64,000 nt of DNA from Drechmeria coniospora (lineage: Eukaryota > Ascomycota > Sordariomycetes > Hypocreales > Ophiocordycipitaceae): positions 3,248,027 through 3,312,026 of the forward strand of contig NC_054390.1 in assembly GCF_001625195.1 (NCBI RefSeq), written 5' to 3'. Within the stretch, counting starts at the first letter, position 1. Every line of letters starts with the position of its first letter. Made by a program: the position numbers and the translations under genes. Shown one piece after another: positions 49,083 to 58,384 of the stretch. The notes below the pieces were generated by a model that searched no databases, was not told where the DNA came from, and saw only the letters and a list, made by a program, of their open reading frames with translations.

Positions 49083-51912
49083 ATGGCGTATCGCCGTGGC
49101 AAGCAAAACAAGACGCCTGGTCCGGCACTTGAAGGCCAGCGCGTTCAGCCTGACAACGTTGATTCGCGCCCTGCCAACAATGCCAACCCTCGGCCTATCG
49201 AGGGTGGTCGATTGCGCGCTCCCGCAATTCGAGGAGGCTTCGTTTGCTTACCGCGTGAAGACATAAATGCCCGGAATGATACTGTCATGAAGAGTCTGCT
49301 CAATCCACAGTCATCCATCTGGGAACCGGTGGATATTACTGTTCCGAAAGCGAGTGTACGCAGAAGTCGACATACCATTTGCTATACCACAACTGCTGAC
49401 TCTTTTGTAGGTCGCTGTTGCCAGCCAACACGCCGACGTTTCTAAACCATCTGTTGGAAATCACCCTTTCGGGGAGAATTACGACGGAAGCGCACTGCTC
49501 AACGGCTGTGGTGCGACCCCAGACAATGCAAATGTCCAGCACAACGTGAATGACATGGTAGGCTTCGCAGCACAAGATGTCAACGGTGCTGCATCGGCAC
49601 AAATTCCGATATCTGCCGCTGTGAATGGTTCATTTGGGAGTGAGGCTCAGAGCAGCAGCGTCGGTAGTACCGTGTTGAATAGTTTCAGCACGATATATGC
49701 ATCTGAATGCTGCCAAGAACGGGAAACCGCCAACACCAACCATGATGCTCACGACAATAATGCCTTGCTGAGCGCCGCCGCCGTGACGATGGAAAGCACC
49801 ATTATTCAAGGCAACTCTATGCCGTACAGCACGAGCAACCCGAGCATCAGCGGCTGTCACAACAGCAGCTCGGCCGAACAGCAGAACGTTGGCCTTTCCA
49901 ACACTTGTGCAAACAGCGCTGTTGCCTATAATGGCACCCCTGCCACGAAAGCTCGGGCTTACACGATCGCGGCGGTGGATATTGGAGAGAACACCGGCTC
50001 TATTTTCGAGAAGATGACCTTCGAGCTTCTGAACAAGACTCTCCGAGGCACCGATGACCAGAAATCTGGAGCCACTTAGGAAGCTGCTCCAACTGGCACG
50101 GTCGTTGATGGCTATAATAATGGGCACGCCCCGTCAATGCCTGGCAACAAAATTGCAAACGGAATTCCCCAAAGCCACTCCTGCGGTGCCGCACTGGGCC
50201 TGGTTAGCCCGGCGTCCTCCCAGTGCCGCGAGAGAATTGCCGATAACGGCTACCTGTTCAGCCCGTTCAGCTCCAAATCAGGCACGCTGACGGAGCCACG
50301 AAACTATGCGCCTCGGACCAGCGGTCAATCTGTGGTTTCGGAGCCGCCGCCAAAGTTCGACCTTGGCGGACTTGCCTCGATGCACTCGCAACAGCAAGCG
50401 CCGCCGATGATGCAAAATGTGCAGTGTCACCTTCAGGTTCAGCCCATGGCCGGAAGTGATGGCTTCGTGCAGTCGTATCCCGGGCACGAGACGTCCGTTG
50501 GCTGCTCGTCGTCTCTTGCGGTGGTGCAGGCTCTGGATGAGTCCCGAGGAGGTCGCTCCAAAGAACTCAGCGCCCTGACCAGCGGTCCAGCTGGCTTCCC
50601 GCCGCTGTCCACTGCGCTGCACCCCGATAACTTTCCATTTGTCGAGGCACCACGCATGGCGCAGGCCATCAACCGCGGCGTTGTCAAGCTCAAGAATGTA
50701 CGTTGTCCTCGCGCTCGGTACTGACCGAGAACTGGCCTGACGGTGCGGTGGGTAGATTCCGTTTGCCACCAAGCGCTCCGAGATCATCGCCTTCCTCGGC
50801 CGCAACTCCAAGATTCTCAACGACTCGGACGAACCGGTGCATATCATCATGGAGCGCGTGACCAGCAAGACCATGGACGCGTACGTCGAATTCGTCAGCC
50901 TCGAAGAGGCCATGAAGGCCGTCGACAGGCACCAGTTCAACCTTCGCGTCGGCCGGGTAAGCCGACTGGGGGACCGGCCGATCGAGGTTGAACTCTCCAG
51001 CCAGGCGAGCTTGATGAAGGACCTCTTCCCGCTCGCCCGCGGTCTCATCTGGGATGGTGCCTCGCCCGACTTCAAACCGTACAACCAACTGTTTGCGTGG
51101 GAGAACTTTCGCGGTTTCATCTCCGAGGAGGAGATGGTCATGCTCATCAAGCACGTCGAGGTTCCCCACCGGGTTAGTACATGGGCAAGCGAGCTGGTGC
51201 ACTGCTGACGACGTGGACGGCTAGTCTCCCTACTCCAAGGACTGCCCGCAGCGTCCGTACGAGTGCCTCATCAGCACTCTGAAGAAGTTCCCCTGGTACG
51301 CGACCGACCGCATCACCATCGGCCAACGTCACGCCATGTACATGGCGACGGAGAAACTGCTCCAGATCATTTCGGACAAGATCAGCCGCGACTGCGACCC
51401 GATCAATCTGACGCCGCAACTTCAGAAGCGGCTCGCGAACACTGCCATGACCTGCCAGGGCTTTACGCCATTGATGAAGGACAACCTAGCCTGGCTGCTG
51501 AACCTGTCGGATGCGGATCAGCGGTACTACGGCCAGCCGGAGCGCGCGCACGCGTGGCGGCACCAGTATTCGATGGCACCGAGACCGGGCGTTCCCCTGG
51601 ACGTCATCGAGGTAGGATTTACCACCGCCCCGGGGCGAGATGGCTGTGCCAGCAGGCTAACTGACGTGGCCGCAGTGGTACATTGCCATCATCCGAGAGC
51701 AGTCGCAGCGGGACATGCTGAGCCGCGCACACGGCAGCCGAGTCGAGTTGCAGGAAAAGGGCGAACAGACCGACATGTACTGGGGGTACTTTTGGGCCGA
51801 GCTGGGACATACTTTCGGGCCCGAATTCGACCACATGACGCTGAACAAGGTGGCACACGCCGAGTTTTCGGCTGTCGAGCGTATCCTATCCCGCGCTCTG
51901 CTGAACCAGTAG
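49083..51912 (+). CDS. RRM-like RNA-binding protein
   Basis: Exons 49083-49355, 49411-49974, 50080-50697, 50756-51172, 51225-51611 and 51676-51912, about 831 residues. The second intron (49975-50079, gtggat...cacttag) is proposed because an in-frame TAG at 50077-50079 otherwise ends the frame; its donor is weak. The first 480 residues are Ser/Asn/Gln-rich and probably disordered. Residues about 476-580 form an RRM-like domain: GVVKLKNIPFATKRSEIIAF (RNP2-like strand), then MDAYVEFVSLEEAMKAV (RNP1-like strand). This resembles the quasi-RRM of hnRNP F/H. After it comes a conserved-looking helical region (LIWDGASPDFKPYNQLFAWE, then CLISTLKKFPWYATDRITIG) and a C-terminal HMTLNKVAHAEF. Splicing may add an upstream exon with ATG 48900 (donor gttcga at 48989). 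The likely role is mRNA binding; targets unknown. Confidence 0.72.
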
Positions 51913-53461
51913 CGCCTCGTTGACGGCTCCCTCTCAATTCGCTGCTGCGAGGAGACGAGTGGGCGCTGCCTTTTGCTTCTTCTTCGTTGGCCGCGTTGGT
52001 TTGCCTGTGAGCGGGAATGTTGGTAAAGAATCTGGCTGATGGGCGTCCCCGACGTATACTGCCAGCAGCAACACGGCGAGTAGGGAGGGTTCGAGGAATC
52101 GATGATAGATCGAATAGAGAGGAGGCGGCTCTTTCTTCTTTAGCTTCATGCCCCGCATGAATCCAGGATCGCAGGGTCGAGCTTCGTCTCCGCACGAGAG
52201 AGAGCTTATGGAATCATTGCTTCAAATTTGCGGCATTGGCCGAGGAGGGCGGTGGTTTGAATCAGGTCGGTCGGTGCCTACCAAAGCGGGATGCTGTCGA
52301 CACTCGTTCCCCTTCGAGCTGGTCGATGCCATGAGCTGTGACGGTGTCGGGAAATGTCAACTGCCGTTCACCGATGACTGCGAGAATCGTTTAGGTGAGG
52401 CAGACGGCGTATTTCAGGTCAGGCTGATGCTGGTTGTCGTATCTGTTGTCTTCTTCAGAGTAGGACACGATCGGCCAGAAACGCCTGACCTTTGGACTGG
52501 TTCTGGCATTGGCTGGTGATCAGTTATAAAGGTGCCAATGAATGCCAACGAGTAGGGAATATGTGCACAGTGCACCAAGTGATGTAGATGGTACGAGACG
52601 GCAAAGGAAACAAGATCGGTGACTTTGTTGAGGTTGTACTCTGTACCAGCAGGGAGATCTTGTGACGAGCGAGAAGTCCCTACTAGGTACGGAGGTCCCT
52701 ACTGAGGTCCCTACTGAGGTCCCTACTGAGGTCCCTACTGAGGTCCCTACTGAGGTCCCTACTGAGGTCCCTACTGAGGTCCCTACTCCGTAGTACTCAG
52801 TACTACCGGCACATGCTACGGATTGGTATCTGCCTATAGTATCCAGGTACTCCGTCCCACCGGGATGTGTTATCCAGGTACCTTGTTTTGCGAGTCCAAG
52901 ATGCTTGAAGCAGCACGGCGTGCTACTGCATCAGTACCAGGTAGAAACCACCCATGCCTACAGTACTCCGTACAGTACGTCTACCTGCTCATACTTACTT
53001 AAATAGCAGGACAAAAGAGAGGGAGACACTGCTTGCGGTTGGCCAGGGTGCGCTGCAGTATCCTGAGCGGATCCGCTGAAGCTCCGTGCCGAGTGCGCGA
53101 GTGGGCACTGGGTGTCCGGTTAGGGGTGTTTACGTCAACGAAAACCAACTTGCTTGATATACGAGTATTAACTGTACTTGAATCTGTCGTCACCCCAACA
53201 ACCCCGACTTTTCCTTGGACCCCTTCCAGGACCGCGCAGTTTTGGCGTCGTATATCGACCCAACGTCTCTCCTTGGCTGGTGTTTCATCTTTCGAGGTTG
53301 GACACCTGACTGCTATTTTTTGGGTGGCTGCAGGGTTCCCCAACAAAGAAAAGCAGGAATATTTGCGCCCATTTCCGCCTTTCGTTTCTTCCTCCCAAAT
53401 CAACATTTCACCGCTCCCCCGTCTAGATCGAGGCACCGTACCCGCGAAATTCAGTACAAGT
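51913..53461. other. intergenic region, SFH5 promoter side
   Basis: Contains no convincing gene. It holds the 12-bp array at 52693-52788 and GTAC/TACTCCGT words near 52790-52990. The last 150 bases upstream of ATG 53462 include pyrimidine-rich leader text. A frame is open from 53033 into SFH5 but has no conserved content before 53462. Confidence 0.5.
52693..52788. repeat. 12-bp tandem repeat, 8 copies
   Basis: Eight head-to-tail copies of AGGTCCCTACTG, only the last differing at its final base (AGGTCCCTACTC, running into CGTAGTACT). It sits about 670 bp upstream of the SFH5 start. The near identity suggests recent expansion. Confidence 0.95.
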
Positions 53462-54673
53462 ATGTCTACGGAACCGAAAGAAACTCCGGCGGAAGCGCCT
53501 GCGGCTTCCGTCGAAGTCACGACAGCTGCGGCGACAGGAGCTGCTTCCGAGACGGCTCGGTCGAAGCTCACAGCTCGTCTGGCGGACATCATCAAGCAGG
53601 CTGGCCACGGTGAGATGTGGGGAGTCGAGCTCTCATCATCGGCAGAGCACGCACCCTCTCAGGTCGTGCTGCAAAAGTTTCTGCGGGCCAACGGCAACGA
53701 CGCGGCGGCGGCGGAGAAGCAGCTCGTCGCGGCACTCGAGTGGCGGAAGAAGGTGAACCCGACAGCCCTCGTCAAGCAGACGTTTGACGGCAACAAGTTT
53801 GGCGGCCTCGGCTACGTAACGGTGCATCCGGCCGAGGGCAAGGAGACGGTCATCACCTGGAACATCTATGGTTCCGTCAAGGACAACAAGGCCACCTTTG
53901 GTGACGTGCAAGAGTAAGATTGACGAGCCGACCCACCACCGCCAGTTTGTTGACGGTGGATTTCGTGGAAGCCGACGCTGCCGTCCTTGGTTGGCCCGCT
54001 GACACTGTGTCGCAGGTTCATCCGGTGGCGCGGCGCCCTCATGGAGCTCGGTGTGCAGAAGCTGCGTCTGAACGAGATCAAGGAACCTCTGGCGGATGAT
54101 GTGACGGCCGAGGACCCGCACCAGATGCTGCAGGTGCACGACTACCGCTCCGTCAGCTTCTTCCGCATGGACCCGGCCGTCAAGGCGGCCAGCAAGGAGA
54201 CGATTCAGACCTTCTCGACGGCGTACCCGGAGCTGCTCGCTCACAAGTACTTTGTCAACGTTCCGGCCATCATGGGCTGGATGTTTGGTGCCATGAAGTT
54301 CTTCCTCGCGCCGGCAACGCTCCGCAAGTTCCACCCGATGACGTCGGGCACGACGCTCGCCGTAGAACTGAAGACGTTGGTCGACAGCTTGCCGAAGGAG
54401 TACGGGGGTGAGGGAAAGAGCGTGACGGAGGGGGAGACGGTGGCCTTGACGCAAGGCGAGGCGGTCAAGACGACGGGCGAAGTTCAAGCCGAGTCGGCCG
54501 AGGCTCCAGCTGCGGCTCAGAAGACGACTCCTCCTGCCGCCGGCACCGTCGAGGTTGCTGCTGCCAAGTCTGAGGACGAAGCCAAGGCTGCCGACACTGC
54601 TGTCGGCAAGGAGGATGAGACGACGACGGCGACGACGACGGCGGCGGCGGCGGACAAGGCGACGGCGGCATGA
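53462..54673 (+). CDS. SFH5: Sec14-like phosphatidylinositol transfer protein SFH5
   Basis: Exons 53462-53913 and 54016-54673 with a 102-nt intron (gtaaga...gtcgcag), 369 residues. After an Ala/Glu-rich N-terminus (residues 1-60), a CRAL-TRIO N-terminal module (SQVVLQKFLRANGNDAAAA, LVAALEWRKKVNP) is followed by the lipid-binding fold (FGGLGYVTVHP, VQEFIRWRGALMELGVQKL, LQVHDYRSVSFFRMDP, YPELLAHKYFVNVPAIMGW). FIRWR and the VNVP region are typical of the Sfh5 branch. A 100-residue Ala/Thr/Glu tail is additional; yeast Sfh5 has 294 residues. Sec14 family proteins exchange phosphatidylinositol between ER and plasma membrane. Yeast Sfh5 has been described as a haem-binding member, so lipid transfer may not be the only role. 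Confidence 0.93.
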
Positions 54674-54946
54674 GCAGTCTGGCTTTGTCTCCGGCTCCTG
54701 TGCGATTACCGTCCAGCGGCCGAGGTGGCCGCCACGTTGCAGCCTGCTGTCACGTAGCCCGCGACGATACCCCCACTCCCTTACTTTCTTCTTCTTCCTG
54801 CAGTTGTATTAATATGAATACAAGCTACCGCAGAATGCGACCCTTTGTATGTCTATCTCGGCGGACGGGCGGGGTGTCGCGGTGACGTGACGGCCGTGAC
54901 ATGGTTGTGGAGCGACGGTCGCTTACACGGTTACAGCTGAAACGGC

Positions 54947-55249
54947 ATGGGCCTGGTGCGGGTAGGACCGTGGACCGAGATCTTCCGCGAGCGACAGAGG
55001 GGGAAGAAGACGGCCGTGAGCAAGGACCTTGACACGATAATTATACTAGTTGCGAGGTACCGGCTGGAGGTAGCCTGGCTCGATGAACGGCTGGCTGCTT
55101 TCACGCGCGAACTGGACATGACAGTCAAGGGATTGTGTTCCAGCATCGGGAGCCCTGCTGTTTGGCAAGACTTCTTAATCCGCGACGAATGGCATACTGC
55201 GCGGACGAGAATGAACTTGCTTCGCCGGCATGTTGATTTCGACCGCTAG
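54947..55249 (+). CDS. hypothetical 100-residue ORF
   Basis: ATG-started frame with a mixed, helix-prone composition (KDLDTIIILVARYRLEVAWL, then ERLAAFTRELDMTVKG, then WQDFLIRDEWHTARTRMN). It lies 270 bp after SFH5 on the same strand. No family or splice support; it could be a chance frame. Confidence 0.2.
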   Translation: MGLVRVGPWTEIFRERQRGKKTAVSKDLDTIIILVARYRLEVAWLDERLAAFTRELDMTVKGLCSSIGSPAVWQDFLIRDEWHTARTRMNLLRRHVDFDR

Positions 55250-55752
55250 GTTGACAATTCATGCCCCTGTTCACAGATGGGCATCAGTTTTGCTTGCATT
55301 TCCGCCGAGCGTGTCCATTCATCGTTATTCCGTTCTGCCGGGCCCCAAGCCAGGGATTGGCTTACCTACGAGTGGATGATGTCCGAATGGCAGCCGGCCA
55401 GGGTCATGGTTCTTGTGCCCCCGAAGAAGACTGCGTCTGGCGGATGTGGCTCGCAGGTACTGAAGATGGAGGGCGGGTGGCGAGGCCAGATCGCCTAGGA
55501 CGAACGCGAGAGGCGAAAGGAGGTGTCACAGGATAGTCACAGGATGAGCAGAGGCAGGACCTGTTGGCTCATGCACGGTATGGATCCGGACGAGCCAGCA
55601 GTGTTTATTCATCGAGGCGGGTCGGTTGTGGCAAGGATACCGATGTCGTTCGTAAACAGAAGCAGAGCCTTGTCGATGGCCGCCTTGTTTTTTTCAACCG
55701 ACAACTGATGTTGTGAATGGGTGCACAGGTCGGCTGGGAGGCATCGAGGCAT

Positions 55753-56133
55753 TCATTCACCCGTGCCGCCGTCGTTGGATTCGTCGTGGACGCCGTTCGT
55801 CTGAAATTGGCAGCGATGATGGATGATTCCGTTGGGTGGTACGAGATCATCTTTGCCGCACTGTTCCCCGCAAGCAGACGCGAGCGACGAAGGAGCCGAT
55901 GAAGGAGAACTCGGGCACGATTCGAGTCGGAGTGATGTTGGCTTGGTTGGAACTCGGCTTGCCATGTCATGACGGCCAGCTGCCGCAGTCGAGAAAGGGT
56001 CGAGGATTGCAAAGCTGGCGCCGCGAGCAACGGTCAAGGCAGGCGGCGAGGGATATGGACGAGCAGAAGAGATGAATGGCACCCTTTCGCCGCCAACGGT
56101 CATGTGAGGCTGGTAGGTCTGGGTCGTGGCCAT
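55753..56133 (-). CDS. hypothetical 126-residue ORF
   Basis: On the minus strand ATG 56133 opens MATTQTYQPHMTVGGERVP and continues SSARPYPSPPALTVARGASF AILDPF before becoming Ser-rich. The first 60 residues look protein-like with GC-ending codons. A different frame from about 55950 reads IVPEFSFIGSFVARVCLRG, so a missed intron or a frameshift is possible. No family recognised. Confidence 0.25.
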   Translation of the reverse strand: MATTQTYQPHMTVGGERVPFISSARPYPSPPALTVARGASFAILDPFSTAAAGRHDMASRVPTKPTSLRLESCPSSPSSAPSSLASACGEQCGKDDLVPPNGIIHHRCQFQTNGVHDESNDGGTGE

Positions 56134-56868
56134 ATCGGCTGTTATGGCCAAGTATGCAGGGGTAGTGAAATGCGAGGCTTTCTGGATCGGCTCTGTGGGT
56201 AGGAAGCATGGAAACGGGCATGGCTCGTGCATCGACCGATCGGTGACGAGCCACCGACGAGTTGGCCGTCTTGGTCGGCGTCAACTTTTGCTCGCGCCGG
56301 GCTTGCGCAACATAGAACCGAAGATGGCATGCTACGTTGATGCTCACGTGCTCACGGTTGGGTATATTCCGAGAGCTGCAAAATGGCAAAGCACGAAATG
56401 GCAGGTTTGGCGGCAGGGTCAAGGGTCATGACGCTACACACCTTCACATTCACGGTTGAAGTGGAAGCCAAGCTTTCGAGACGTCGGCATCGGATATTTT
56501 TGAACTTATCGTGCTTGACGCCAGCGAGACAAGTGCCAGCATTGCGACGAAGTGCACTACGCTCGATGGGGTAGGGATTAGGGGCCTAGGGGGGAGGCGA
56601 GAGGACGAAGGAGGAGTGAAACATGACGATTGTTTGCAGCCGACGGTATGTGAAGTGGAGGAGAACCAGCCTGGGCACTTCGGCTTGCAGCTCGGGGAGA
56701 GGAAGTCGACGAGGGCACAAGATGACGACCGCTACTGGCCGAGCTGTGTTGTCCAGTCGAAGCTGGTCGGAGAGAGGATATGGAATGGAAGAGGATGGGG
56801 ACGAGGAGGAGGGGACGAGGAGGAGGAGGAGGAGGAGGAGGGGGAGGGTCATGGGAAGAGCAGATGAC

Positions 56869-57080
56869 GAAGGAGGAGGAGCAGAGTCGAAGGAGGAGGA
56901 GCAGAGTCGAAGGAGGAGGAGCAGAGTCGAAGGAGGTGGAGCAGAGTCGAAAGACGAGGAGGAGAGTCAAGAGACAAGGAGCAGAGTCGAAGGAGGAGGA
57001 GCAGAGTCGAAAGACGAGGAGCAGAGTCGAAAGACGAGGAGCAGAGTCAAGGGACGAGGAGCAGAGTCGAAGCAAGGGGA
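56869..57080. repeat. 20-bp purine-rich tandem repeat
   Basis: About ten copies of a 20-bp unit, GCAGAGTCGAAGGAGGAGGA, with variants AAAGACGAGGA and GGAGAGTCAAGAGACAAGGA. Almost purely purine on the plus strand. Confidence 0.9.
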
Positions 57081-57639
57081 GGACAAGACGAAGGACGACG
57101 AGGAGCAGAAGCCGAAGCAAGTGGAGGACGACGAGGAGGACAAGGAGTGCCAGCAAGCAAGAGTACTTGCAGTGGTATTGGCTTGCTAGTAGCGGCCAGT
57201 TGTTTAAAAACCGCGGCACCCCCGTTCCCGCCGTACCTACACACGCGCTCGAGACGTATTTCCTTGCATACCCCAAATCTAGATCTGTCTCTCTTTCTTC
57301 CATTCTCCCACCCGCACACTCGGACGCTCCGTCACCGTCACCGTCACCGTCACACTCTTACCTTTGCAGGCCTGCCCTCGTGCTTTCACCCGTCGCTCTC
57401 TCACGCCATTGCCCTCGCTCTCGTCCGTTACCAACCTGGGTGCGTATTGGAGATTTCTGATTGCACGCTGCACGGTGCGCAGACGACGAAAATCAACGAC
57501 AGCGGCCTTTCCTGCTACCGATCGAACACCTGCACCAGTGCCAGCGTCGGTGCCGGTGCCAGTGCCAGTGCCCCGTGTCGGGCTCAGCCCTTGTGCTAGT
57601 CCCTGTGCCACTGGGCATCGACCACCTGCCATCGTCATC

Positions 57640-57721
57640 CTCGTCTCGCCATCCGCGTCTCGCCATCCGCGTCTCGCCATCCTCGTCTCGCCATCCTCGT
57701 CTCGCCATCCGCATCTCGCCG
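57640..57721. repeat. 14-bp GTCTCGCCATCCGC tandem repeat
   Basis: Five copies of a 14-bp unit GTCTCGCCATCCGC with CT/GC alternation at the end of the unit. Confidence 0.9.
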
Positions 57722-58315
57722 CCCCCCGCCTCCTCTTCGTCCCGCTTGCTCGACATCCTCGGCCACCCCCCTCGCGGGCCGCCCCCTCCCAGAGACATCG
57801 GCTCTGTTCATCGTTGCTGCTCGTGCTGCCTTGACTGCTGGCCTTTCGTCCTCGGTCGTAGGGCCGCACGGTAGCTTCGACGGTAGCTTCACGCCCACGA
57901 GCTACGACTGGGTTGCTCCTTGCTTGCTCCTCTCTGCCCTGGTCGAGCGCTGGTTAAGCGTGTCCTCGGCCAGCCACTCACCAGCGGTCAAGACGACGAC
58001 CCGAGACCACCCCAAGACCACTCACAACCACTCACGCCTCACGAACTGGGTACGCACACGCACTCACCACCGCCAAGCACCACTCACCACCATTCACCAC
58101 CACCAATAATTGACGACTCCCTTCCACTTTTGCTTCCAACGCGCCTCCTTTCGCTCACGACGAGCCTGCGCAACGCGCCCACCACGGCCACGCAGCCCCC
58201 CTCGGCACCCTATTCTCGTCATTTTAATTTCCTTTTTCGTCCTTCTTTTTTCGTCCCGTCGCTCGCTCCGATCACGCCTCCTTCTCATGTACGCGAATTA
58301 GCCGTCGTCGCGTCT

Positions 58316-58369
58316 CCCCTCGCCTCGCCTCGCCTCGCCTCGCCTCGCCTCGCCTCGCCTCACCTCGCC
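58316..58369. repeat. (CTCGC)n array in the ASH1 leader
   Basis: Ten or so pentanucleotide copies CTCGC end about 15 bases before the ASH1 start codon at 58385, so they lie in the mRNA leader. Confidence 0.9.
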
Positions 58370-58384
58370 CGCCTGCCAGTCAGC

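Larger units (their letters stand above)
54674..58384. other. intergenic region with weak ORFs and repeats
   Basis: Two weak frames are listed separately (54947-55249 plus; 55753-56133 minus). Repeats occur at 56869-57080, 57640-57721 and 58316-58369. About 57280-58384 is pyrimidine-rich and probably the ASH1 promoter and long leader. Confidence 0.5.

Noticed and set aside
52693..52788. CRISPR-like array
   Set aside because: The units are head-to-tail with no spacers, and the host is eukaryotic; it is a minisatellite.
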